A stretch of 5,397 nt of DNA from Desulfobacteraceae bacterium (lineage in GTDB: Bacteria > Desulfobacterota > Desulfobacteria > Desulfobacterales > Desulfatirhabdiaceae): NCBI GenBank assembly GCA_027325475.1, contig DAIEFO010000165.1:1-5397 (forward strand). Reading direction: 5' to 3'. The notes beneath the pieces were generated by a model that saw only the letters and a program-made list of their open reading frames with translations, searched no databases and was not told the origin of the DNA. Shown here piece after piece: positions 1 through 5,397 of this stretch. A program made the translations under genes and the position numbers. The stretch's first letter is position 1; the number at the start of each line of letters is the position of its first letter.

Positions 1-170
1 AGCATTCCCCGGTTTCCGAAATCGCCGATGCAGTAGTCAACCCCTGTCACAGGCTTTCGAAAATGTTCTTCATACTTGTCAAAAACCCTTACCTGATGGC
101 CTTCAGCAAGGAGCCTGTCAACCAGATGGGAACCAATGAAACCATTGCCGCCAAGAATCAACATGTTCAT
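1..170 (-). CDS. NAD-dependent epimerase/dehydratase (nucleotide-sugar epimerase), N-terminal fragment
   Basis: This is the first 56 codons of an extended short-chain dehydrogenase/reductase; the rest lies beyond the left window edge. The translation opens MNMLILGGNGFIGSHLVDRL, giving a beta strand followed by the GGNGFIG form of the GxxGxxG nucleotide-binding loop (about residues 7-13). A second strand follows (HQVRVFD, ending in the acidic residue typical of NAD rather than NADP binding), then DYCIGDFGNRG, which fits the third-strand region. Known members convert UDP-hexoses or UDP-uronates (GalE-like, decarboxylases, 4-epimerases); the catalytic YxxxK lies outside the window, so the exact reaction cannot be called. 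Two ATG codons compete. The first is at 170; the second, at 164 (Met3), sits six bases after AAGAG and is better spaced. The gene begins 60 bases after the GT2-GT4 stop, so it is probably the next cistron of the same operon, supplying a sugar donor. Confidence 0.88.
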   Translation of the reverse strand, partial: MNMLILGGNGFIGSHLVDRLLAEGHQVRVFDKYEEHFRKPVTGVDYCIGDFGNRGM

Positions 171-201
171 CTCTTTTCCAACCCTTTACCTGATGGCGTT
201 C
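84..201. repeat. Imperfect direct repeat pair (84-104 and 180-201)
   Basis: Two copies of a ~21-22 base sequence lie about 95 bases apart: one inside the epimerase coding region (84-104) and one in its leader (180-201). They share AACCCTT and then ACCTGATGGC, and both end in TTC; they differ by one inserted T and one C/G change. On the minus strand the coding copy encodes EGHQVRV, and the leader copy read in the matching frame gives ERHQVKG. This could be a leftover of a small duplication at the start of the epimerase gene, or chance. Confidence 0.3.
171..180 (-). promoter_or_regulatory. Ribosome-binding site of the epimerase gene
   Basis: On the minus strand the bases just before the ATG at 170 read TGGAAAAGAG. 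The GGA and AAGAG parts are purine-rich, Shine-Dalgarno-like matches. AAGAG touches the first ATG but is six bases from the second ATG at 164, so the second codon may be the true start. The match is moderate and the choice is an inference. Confidence 0.4.
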
Positions 202-230
202 CAAAAAATACTCGCTGATCGAATCCCGAT

Positions 231-2360
231 TCAGCCTTTCATCAACTGATCGTAGAGTGATTCGATATCTTTCAGCAGCCGCTCCTTCGCATATTTCTTA
301 ACGACATAAGCACGGGCACGTTGAATCCGGGTTTCCCTGATCTTCGGATCTTCTCCGAAAAGGTAATCGAGCCCCATGAAAAAGCCCTCTGAATCACCAT
401 TTGGGCAAAGAAGTCCCCGTTCACATATCATAAACCGGGATGTTTTGGCTGAAAAATTGTCCGGGCTTCCCATCAGGTCCATAATCCCCCCAACCTGGGT
501 TGCAATTACCGGAACAGATGATGCCATGGCTTCGATGATGGAGACCGGTGTTCCTTCATTCAAAGAGGTCAGCGCCAGGACGTTCAGATCAGCATAAACC
601 ATAGATACATTCTGAATCCAGCCGCAGAAGACGACATAGTCGGACAGATGCGCCTGCCGGCAATACGCTTCAAGATATTGACGGCATTCCCCATCGCCGA
701 CAACCACAAACCTGACATCGATCTGCGGATTTTCGTCCAATAAGCGCCGGACAGCCTCAAAAAACATTTCATGATTCTTTATGGGGACCAACCGTCCGAT
801 GATTCCGACCAGAATCGTTTTGCTTCCTACACCCAGTTTTTCCCGAAAACGCCCTCTTGAAACACCGCTGGAGAGAAAGGGCTCAAGGTCAAATCCCAAC
901 TCTATTTCACGTATTTTTTTCAATGGCGCAATACGGTATTTTATGGCCAGATCACGCCTCTGGGTTTCACTGATGGCAATGATCACATCGGTCATCCTGG
1001 CAAGAACCCTTTCAATCAGGATGAAGAACCGTGATTTTGTCCTGCTGAAATACCCGTCAAAGACATGACCGTGAAACGTATGAACAATTTTGATGTTTTT
1101 TCTGAAAATCAGATTATATAGAAGCACTGTGATCCGCGCAGTGAATCCAGCCTTGGCAGTATGCGTATGGACGATATCCGGTTGCATCTTCCGGATGAGT
1201 TGAAATATGCGACGTATCACGCGCAGGTCCATGGGAATGCGGATGTCCCGCTGCATCTCGGAAAGCTGATAGGGTTTGGACACACTGCCCTGAAACAGAT
1301 ACGACATATCCCCTTCCTTTTCGGAAATCATACCGGTAACCAAAACTGACTCGAAATGCTCCGGATTCAATCCTGTTGTCAGCAAATGGACATGAATCGC
1401 GGGACCGCCGACGTTGAGCCGGGCGATCAGACGCAATATTTTGATTTTTTTCGAATCAGGCCGTGCCTGAGAAGGAGTGAAACTGCAGGCATCCTGAATT
1501 CCGGTACAACGGGAAATTCCGTTAAGCATGATCAGCAAACCAAACCGCGTGAACAGGCTGGCAATCACCATGACTTTGATCAGCCAGGGTGTTGCCGGGC
1601 TGTATTTTTCAAACAACAGATAAACGCTTTTGTGAAATTCAAATCTGGATTTCGAAAAGTGTTGACTGCTGCTGACGCCTACATGATGTATGATGTTTGC
1701 CGGAGGATAATAAACCACTTTCCATCCCCCATTCCACATTCTTTTGCACCAATCCGCATCTTCCCAATACATGAAAAAACGTTCATCAAAATAGCCGACC
1801 GCATGGACTGCCTTTCGCCGAATCACCATGCAGGCACCCGACACCCAGTCCACTTCCATGGGATGAATGCCATCAGAACGATTCGTCAATATATTGGCAC
1901 TGGTTATCGGATTATTGGGAAATATCCGGCTAAACAGCGACGAGCGGCCGAACAATGCTGTCAGCGGCGTTGGGAAAGCTCTGGCTGACCCCTGAACGGA
2001 ACCATCCTCATCCATTATTCTGGGGCCAGCGATGGCAACCTGAGAATTCTGTTCCATGAATGGAATGATATTGTTGAAAAAACCTTTCAGTATCCTGGAG
2101 TCCGGATTCAACAAGACCACATAAGGGGCATTCCCTTTTTTAAGCGACTGATTCACCGCAGCGGCAAACCCCAGATTCTTTTTATTGCGGGTAAGCATCA
2201 CATCCGGGAACTGATTGGTAATCCGATCAATCCCATCGACGGAACCATTGTCCTCAATCCAGATCGCGGCGGGGAGTCCTTCTATATCCGCGTAAATGGA
2301 TTGAAGACATTCTAGGAGATAATCCGTACTGTTGAAATTTACGATAACGATATCAATCAC
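231..2360 (-). CDS. Two-domain glycosyltransferase: GT2 (WbbL-like) fused to GT4
   Basis: The 709-residue protein contains two complete enzyme modules. Residues 1 to about 283 are a GT-A fold GT2 enzyme of the rhamnosyltransferase-like type: IVIVNFNS opens the fold, EDNGSVDG (36-43) binds the nucleotide, LNPDSR (84-89) is the metal/DxD-equivalent loop, and WVSGACMVIRR (172-182) plus YFDERFFMYWEDADW (190-204) hold the acidic catalytic pair. A hydrophobic stretch (about 259-281) probably contacts the membrane. After a linker (about 282-304), residues 305-709 form a GT-B fold GT4 enzyme: GGP (318-320), HTHTAKAG (398-405), HTFHGH (427-432), GRLVPIKN (522-529, with Arg523 and Lys528 in the phosphate-binding positions) and the EX7E motif Glu602-Glu610. 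Both modules are near usual full length with key motifs intact, so two successive sugar additions by one polypeptide is the inferred role. The start is GTG at 2360, overlapping the upstream TGA, and the next in-frame Met is too far into the fold. The upstream Shine-Dalgarno is weak, consistent with translational coupling. Donors and acceptors are unknown. Confidence 0.92.
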   Translation of the reverse strand: MIDIVIVNFNSTDYLLECLQSIYADIEGLPAAIWIEDNGSVDGIDRITNQFPDVMLTRNKKNLGFAAAVNQSLKKGNAPYVVLLNPDSRILKGFFNNIIPFMEQNSQVAIAGPRIMDEDGSVQGSARAFPTPLTALFGRSSLFSRIFPNNPITSANILTNRSDGIHPMEVDWVSGACMVIRRKAVHAVGYFDERFFMYWEDADWCKRMWNGGWKVVYYPPANIIHHVGVSSSQHFSKSRFEFHKSVYLLFEKYSPATPWLIKVMVIASLFTRFGLLIMLNGISRCTGIQDACSFTPSQARPDSKKIKILRLIARLNVGGPAIHVHLLTTGLNPEHFESVLVTGMISEKEGDMSYLFQGSVSKPYQLSEMQRDIRIPMDLRVIRRIFQLIRKMQPDIVHTHTAKAGFTARITVLLYNLIFRKNIKIVHTFHGHVFDGYFSRTKSRFFILIERVLARMTDVIIAISETQRRDLAIKYRIAPLKKIREIELGFDLEPFLSSGVSRGRFREKLGVGSKTILVGIIGRLVPIKNHEMFFEAVRRLLDENPQIDVRFVVVGDGECRQYLEAYCRQAHLSDYVVFCGWIQNVSMVYADLNVLALTSLNEGTPVSIIEAMASSVPVIATQVGGIMDLMGSPDNFSAKTSRFMICERGLLCPNGDSEGFFMGLDYLFGEDPKIRETRIQRARAYVVKKYAKERLLKDIESLYDQLMKG

Positions 2361-3361
2361 AGGTTGCCATTATTCATATCTTGTTTTCTGAACCGACGGG
2401 ACAAACGCGAAAAGCTCTGTTCCTTCTCAAACAGTTTCCAGATATAATCATCCTGAACCCGGCGCCGGGCCAGATTTTTTTTTCGTTTTTCCAGAACTAT
2501 TTTCCAGGCTTTAATACTGTCCCATTTAGCCCGGATAAAGGCTGCTGAAAGCCCTTTTGCGGCAAAAAAGCCAAATGCGGCAATCGTGTACACTATATGA
2601 CGCACCGCAGTCCGGAATAACAGTGGGGCAGGCATGTTCTGAAAGTAAACCCACTCTATATTGCGGTGCCCATAATATACGGATGTCGGAGAATCATATC
2701 CGATCGTCCGGCTTGCCTGATGATACACAACCGCATCCGGAACATAACAGCATTGATGCCCCCTAAGTTGAGCCCTGAAGCTCAAATCTACATCTTCATA
2801 AAGCAGAAAAAAATCCTCGTCGAACAGCCCGATATCCTTAAGCATGGTCATGCGATACATGGCCGCCCCCGCGCAGGCCCCGAAAATCCATTCTGTCTGG
2901 CAGAACAAATCGACGGACTGGCCGCGTCCGCGCAAACTGCCGGCGCCAGCAGTTGTATATGCGTCTCCGGCCCGATCGATGATATGGGGCACATCCTGAT
3001 AAAGCATTTTCGATGCCGCAAATCCCGCCTCCGGATATCTGCGCATGGCGTCAATCAGCGTTTCCAGCCACAGGGGGTGGGCAATGGCATCGTTATTCAG
3101 TAGCGCCACATAGTCTGTCTGAACGCTTTGAATCGCAATATTATTGGCCGCCGAAAATCCAAGATTTTCCGACAGCGTGATGAGAGAAACCTCAGGAAAT
3201 TGTCGCTTGACAGCCGCCGCCGATCCGTCAACAGACCCGTTGTCCACAACAACCACAGCCATGATATCCCGGACAGACTGCTTTCTGAGCGCGTCAAGAC
3301 ACTGCATGAGACATGGCATGCCGTTCCAGTTCACGACAACAACGGTAACCAGCGCAGTCAT
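2357..3361 (-). CDS. Glycosyltransferase family 2 protein (WbbL/RfbF-like)
   Basis: A 334-residue inverting GT-A glycosyltransferase, probably acting on a lipid-linked oligosaccharide at the cytoplasmic face of the inner membrane. Motifs in order: VTVVVVNWNG (5-14) first strand; VDNGSVDGS (39-47) nucleotide site; NLGFSAANN (66-74); LLNNDA (87-92), the DxD-equivalent loop; FGACAGAAMYR (160-170); GLFDEDFFLLYEDVDLSFR (178-196) with the Glu-Asp catalytic region; YVPDAVVYH (206-214). A hydrophobic stretch at about 248-268 and a very basic tail (EKRKKNLARRR, 291-301) suggest peripheral membrane attachment. The ATG at 3361 overlaps the TGA of the preceding gene by four bases, and its own TGA overlaps the GTG of the GT2-GT4 gene. 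It strongly resembles the neighbouring 3358-4428 product along its whole length, including the tail, so the two look like paralogues. GC content is the highest in the window. The sugar transferred cannot be inferred. Confidence 0.93.
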   Translation of the reverse strand: MTALVTVVVVNWNGMPCLMQCLDALRKQSVRDIMAVVVVDNGSVDGSAAAVKRQFPEVSLITLSENLGFSAANNIAIQSVQTDYVALLNNDAIAHPLWLETLIDAMRRYPEAGFAASKMLYQDVPHIIDRAGDAYTTAGAGSLRGRGQSVDLFCQTEWIFGACAGAAMYRMTMLKDIGLFDEDFFLLYEDVDLSFRAQLRGHQCCYVPDAVVYHQASRTIGYDSPTSVYYGHRNIEWVYFQNMPAPLLFRTAVRHIVYTIAAFGFFAAKGLSAAFIRAKWDSIKAWKIVLEKRKKNLARRRVQDDYIWKLFEKEQSFSRLSRRFRKQDMNNGNL

Positions 3362-4428
3362 TCAGCCCGCACCATATTTTCACCTGAATTCCGCCCAATG
3401 AAAATCGTCATATAAAGCCGGATCAGCCGGACATATTTGCCGTGAAATTCCCCTCGCCTCAGGGCAGCAGTCAGAATATCCTTTTCAGATTGCACGATCA
3501 TTTTCCAGAGCAGACTGTCGGGAATGGTCTTCCGGGAGGTCCAGTACTTCCTTTTTTTCAGCATTGCCGACAAATCGCAAAAAGCCGAGCACATGCCGTT
3601 AAGACAGGATAAAAACTGTCGTCTCCAAATCATCAGAAACAACCATCCGAAATGGTGCAGCAGAATGACTGGCCATTTACGCAAAAATATGGATGCGGGA
3701 TAATTCTGAACCACCACTCGGACCATATTCCGGGTGGTTTGGCTCACGGTAAAGGGATTCAAGCGGCTTCCCGAGGTCTGGCTCCCCATATGATACACCC
3801 TGGCCCCTGGGACATATAAGCACCGGAGTCCCAGACGTGCCGCCCGCAAGTTGATATCCACATCCTCAAGATACGCGAAATAATCCTCATCAAACAACCC
3901 GACGTTATCGAAAAAAGACTTTCGATACAGGGCAGCGCCGGCACAAACCCCGAATACACGCACGGGATGATTCCACAAAGGACTATCCGGTTCCCGGGTG
4001 CCAAGCCGATATCCGCAGCCGCCCCGAGAAACGCCGTCTCCGGCGCCATCGAGCATCTTACGGTTATGATACTGAATCATTTTCGGAGCGAAGCTGGCGT
4101 ATCCTCCATTTGTATCCGCTGTTTGAATCAGAATCGACAGACAGTCGGGATCCAGCTCCGTATCATTATTCAGTAAAAAAACATAGCGGCTTCTGGAGCG
4201 CCGGATGCCTGCATTCACTGCCGCGCTGAATCCCTTGTTGATGCTGAAGCAAATGGTCTGAACCCTCGGATAATGGCATCTGACCCATTCAAACGTCCCA
4301 TCTTCGGATCCATTGTCCACCAGAATGACTTCAAAAACGCAACCTGTCTGATTTGCGATTGAATGCAAACAGTTTTTCAACAGATACAATCCGTTGATAC
4401 TCGGGATGACGATGGTTGCATCAGGCAT
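3358..4428 (-). CDS. Glycosyltransferase family 2 protein (WbbL/RfbF-like)
   Basis: A 356-residue GT-A enzyme counted from the ATG at 4428. Motifs: ATIVIPSING at the N terminus; VDNGSEDGT (37-45); NKGFSAAVN (64-72); LLNNDTELDPD (85-95), the metal/DxD-equivalent loop; FGVCAGAALYR (159-169); GLFDEDYFAYLEDVDINLR (177-195) with the catalytic acidic pair; YVPGARVYHMGS (205-216); then a membrane-associated stretch (about 247-272) and a basic tail. The role, inferred from the family, is one sugar-transfer step in repeat-unit assembly. Start choice: the minus strand reads TTG TTG ATG at 4434-4426. The ATG is the preferred codon, although AGGGA at about 4445-4449 is better spaced for the TTG at 4434, which would add two residues. 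An in-frame TGA at 4456-4458 rules out a longer N terminus. The gene ends in a four-base ATGA overlap with the downstream paralogue. A gap of about 200 bases separates it from the upstream GT2 gene. Confidence 0.92.
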   Translation of the reverse strand: MPDATIVIPSINGLYLLKNCLHSIANQTGCVFEVILVDNGSEDGTFEWVRCHYPRVQTICFSINKGFSAAVNAGIRRSRSRYVFLLNNDTELDPDCLSILIQTADTNGGYASFAPKMIQYHNRKMLDGAGDGVSRGGCGYRLGTREPDSPLWNHPVRVFGVCAGAALYRKSFFDNVGLFDEDYFAYLEDVDINLRAARLGLRCLYVPGARVYHMGSQTSGSRLNPFTVSQTTRNMVRVVVQNYPASIFLRKWPVILLHHFGWLFLMIWRRQFLSCLNGMCSAFCDLSAMLKKRKYWTSRKTIPDSLLWKMIVQSEKDILTAALRRGEFHGKYVRLIRLYMTIFIGRNSGENMVRAE

Positions 4429-4629
4429 CAACAAAATAAATAAGTCCCTGCCGTTTCAAACGCCATGATTTTTCAAAAATATGTGCAAAAGGAATGGACA
4501 TATCCGCAAGCGATTCTCTTTTCCGATAAATTACTGAAAATATCAAGTGCAATCCCGCTGCAGACTCCATGGCAGACGCCACAGAGCCCTTGGAGAATCT
4601 CACCTCCCCTGTCGTGTGACATTTCCTCC
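4429..4629 (-). other. Intergenic gap with two strong Shine-Dalgarno sequences and only short uncharacterised ORFs
   Basis: This is the only real break in an otherwise tightly packed operon. Seven bases after the upstream stop, an ATG at 4622 preceded by GGGAGGAA opens a 49-codon frame ending in TGA at 4473-4475. Its product is cysteine-rich (five Cys, including CGVCHGVC at 14-21) and has no signal peptide or recognisable domain. A second frame starts at a GTG at 4603, inside GGAGGTGA, runs 60 codons and ends in TGA at 4421-4423, overlapping the start of the next GT2 gene by eight bases. The two frames are offset by one base, so together they could be one small gene broken by an indel; neither is recognisable. 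No terminator hairpin with a U-tract and no convincing promoter was seen. Confidence 0.5.
4473..4622 (-). CDS. Possible small ORF, 49 residues, unrecognised
   Basis: The frame opens MSHDRGGEILQGLCGVCHG and ends HSFCTYF. In its favour are an ATG seven bases after the upstream GT2 stop and a strong Shine-Dalgarno (GGGAGG), though the two-base spacing is shorter than ideal. Against it are its small size, lack of any recognised family, no signal peptide and no conserved-looking architecture. It may be the 5' end of a decayed gene, a leader whose translation couples the flanking GT2 genes, or noise. I do not recognise it. Confidence 0.2.
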   Translation of the reverse strand: MSHDRGGEILQGLCGVCHGVCSGIALDIFSNLSEKRIACGYVHSFCTYF

Positions 4630-4630
4630 C
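4625..4630 (-). promoter_or_regulatory. Strong Shine-Dalgarno overlapping the upstream TAG stop
   Basis: The minus strand reads TAGGGAGGAAATG. The last base of the TAG stop of the upstream GT2 gene is the first G of GGGAGG, and an ATG follows two bases after it. This stop/SD/ATG arrangement is typical of a coupled downstream cistron, yet the frame it opens is only 49 codons long. Confidence 0.45.
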
Positions 4631-5397
4631 TAATGGATATTTTTATGAAACATTGAGAATAAGAAATTTTCTTTCAGTCTGTATTTTTTCATTAATTGCA
4701 GCCAGTTCTCGTTATCCGGATACTGATGAAGGATGGATTGAATAGAAGCGTAACGGTTAATCAGTTTCGACTTCATCAGATTTTTTATAGACAGGCCGTG
4801 TTTTATTCTTTTTCGAAAATCGTCATAGTACCGGCTATAATATAGCTCGTGATAGACGATCAATTCGTTAATCAAATCCGATAGCGCCGCCTCTGATCTA
4901 TTTCTGGCCGATGTTCCTTTATTGTGCAGCCGAAAAGTCGCCAGTTTCTCACGCGTAAAACAAAAACCCTTGTTGATGGCCACTCGCATCCAGTACTCCC
5001 AGTCGATGATCTGCGTCAAATCAACATTAAATTTTCCAAACCGGGAAATTACAGAGCGATGAAACATGACAGCGGTAGGCTCGCCGATACAATTGAAAAC
5101 AGGGTATTTTTCCACATGCACGGCGAAGTCTTCGGCAGAAATCGCCTCGGAATGATGGGGAAAACGGTTAGTGATACAGTTGTCTTTGATATAATTCAAA
5201 AATTTTTCCTGAAATATCGCATCAATATTTTCTTGAAAAATAAAATCGCGTCCGCAAACCGCCATAATATTGTTTGTTCGGGTTGCCAGTCCGTGAAGTT
5301 TTTCAATGCAGTCCGGGGACAGCAAATCATCCTGAAAAGCGAATTTGATCCATTCTCCCGTAGCCATCTCCATGCATTTATTCCAGTTCCCCCCCAA
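4630..5397 (-). CDS. Glycosyltransferase family 2 protein, 5'-truncated by the window edge
   Basis: These are the last 255 or so residues of a GT-A glycosyltransferase; the N-terminal nucleotide-binding strand and first DxD-like site lie beyond the right edge. The first visible codon is TTG (Leu), not a true start. GGNWNKCMEMATGEWIKFA (2-20) followed by FQDDLLSPDCIEKL (21-34) is the characteristic GT2 segment with the QDD metal-binding motif. GEPTAVMFHR (105-114) and IDWEYWMRVAINKG (131-144) occupy the acceptor/catalytic region, and LATFRLHNKGTSA (152-164) is the usual closing motif. A helical, basic C-terminal tail without an obvious membrane segment follows. This is a different GT2 subgroup (WcaA-like, QDD type) from the two downstream enzymes. 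The coding sequence is noticeably AT-richer than its neighbours. It ends with TAG at 4630-4632. The family call is secure; the sugar specificity is unknown. Confidence 0.9.
   Translation of the reverse strand: MGGNWNKCMEMATGEWIKFAFQDDLLSPDCIEKLHGLATRTNNIMAVCGRDFIFQENIDAIFQEKFLNYIKDNCITNRFPHHSEAISAEDFAVHVEKYPVFNCIGEPTAVMFHRSVISRFGKFNVDLTQIIDWEYWMRVAINKGFCFTREKLATFRLHNKGTSARNRSEAALSDLINELIVYHELYYSRYYDDFRKRIKHGLSIKNLMKSKLINRYASIQSILHQYPDNENWLQLMKKYRLKENFLFSMFHKNIH

Noticed and set aside
221..232. Inverted repeat GAATC-CC-GATTC near the end of the fusion gene as a terminator
   Set aside because: The stem is five base pairs with a two-base loop, part of it lies in the stop codon, and no U-tract follows; a terminator there would also separate the epimerase from the operon.
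781..1068. Plus-strand 95-codon frame
   Set aside because: It is antisense to the GT4 domain (GRLVPIKN to HTFHGH region), which is clearly coding on the minus strand.
1356..1988. Plus-strand 210-codon open frame opposite the GT2 part of the fusion gene
   Set aside because: It lies entirely antisense to a well-supported GT2 coding region, has no recognisable domain, and has the Cys/His/Arg-rich composition usual for shadow frames.
2666..3103. Plus-strand 145-codon open frame opposite the second GT2 gene
   Set aside because: It is antisense to conserved GT2 motifs (NND, CAGAAMYR, EDVD) and shows no domain; it is a shadow of a high-GC gene.
3128..3415. Overlapping plus-strand frames of 85 and 95 codons
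   Set aside because: They are antisense to the N-terminal GT2 fold; two frames open over the same stretch without any recognisable product indicates chance.
4564..4584. CXXCH c-type haem-binding motif in the small ORF
   Set aside because: There is no signal peptide or cytochrome fold, and a five-residue motif in an unproven 49-codon frame is easily chance.
4421..4603. Minus-strand 60-codon frame from a GTG at 4603 as an independent gene
   Set aside because: Its GTG sits inside the Shine-Dalgarno-like sequence, so it has no upstream site of its own, and the product is unrecognised. It is kept only as part of the gap discussion.
4484..4622. Weak likeness of the gap frame (ILQGLCGVCHGVC) to the tail of the downstream GT2 (FLSCLNGMCSAFC) as evidence of a GT2 pseudogene
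   Set aside because: Only a handful of residues agree, the DNA does not align convincingly, and no GT2 core motif precedes it.
5395..5397. TTG at the right edge as a start codon of the partial GT2 gene
   Set aside because: The sequence enters in the middle of the GT2 fold, just before the QDD motif, so the true start must be further upstream, outside the window.

Overview
The window is a stretch of a bacterial surface-polysaccharide (O-antigen, capsule or exopolysaccharide) biosynthesis locus. Every supportable gene lies on the minus strand, so transcription runs from high to low coordinates. In that order they are: a GT2 glycosyltransferase cut by the right window edge (4630-5397); a short gap (4429-4629); a complete GT2 enzyme (3358-4428); a second, clearly related GT2 enzyme (2357-3361); a 709-residue protein joining a complete GT2 module to a complete GT4 module (231-2360); and the first 56 codons of a nucleotide-sugar NAD-dependent epimerase/dehydratase cut by the left edge (1-170). 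The window holds at least five glycosyl-transfer or sugar-nucleotide modules and no visible flippase, polymerase, RNA gene, mobile element or CRISPR array.

The three central genes are chained by stop/start overlaps (TGA/ATG at 3358-3361 and TGA/GTG at 2357-2360), which indicates one operon with coupled translation. The likely joint role, inferred from family membership, is sequential addition of sugars to a lipid-linked repeat unit at the inner face of the cytoplasmic membrane, with the epimerase supplying or modifying a nucleotide sugar. Acceptor and donor sugars cannot be read from the sequence.

The organism is probably a Gram-negative bacterium. The protein style (WbbL/RfbF-like GT2 enzymes, a GGP...HTHTAKAG...HTFHGHVF GT4 enzyme, a GGNGFIGSHL epimerase) fits Desulfobacterota or other deltaproteobacterial/environmental Proteobacteria, but this is impression only. 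Base composition is uneven. Lines counted by hand give about 53-58 % GC in the 2357-3361 gene and about 28-47 % (average near 40 %) in the 4630-5397 gene, as expected for a locus assembled by exchange.

The points most worth a second look are the GT2-GT4 fusion, whose junction falls on an A7 tract in register with a small alternative reading frame; the 200-base gap at 4429-4629, which carries two very strong Shine-Dalgarno sequences but no recognisable gene; and an imperfect direct repeat shared by the epimerase leader and its coding region. No convincing wholly new system was found.
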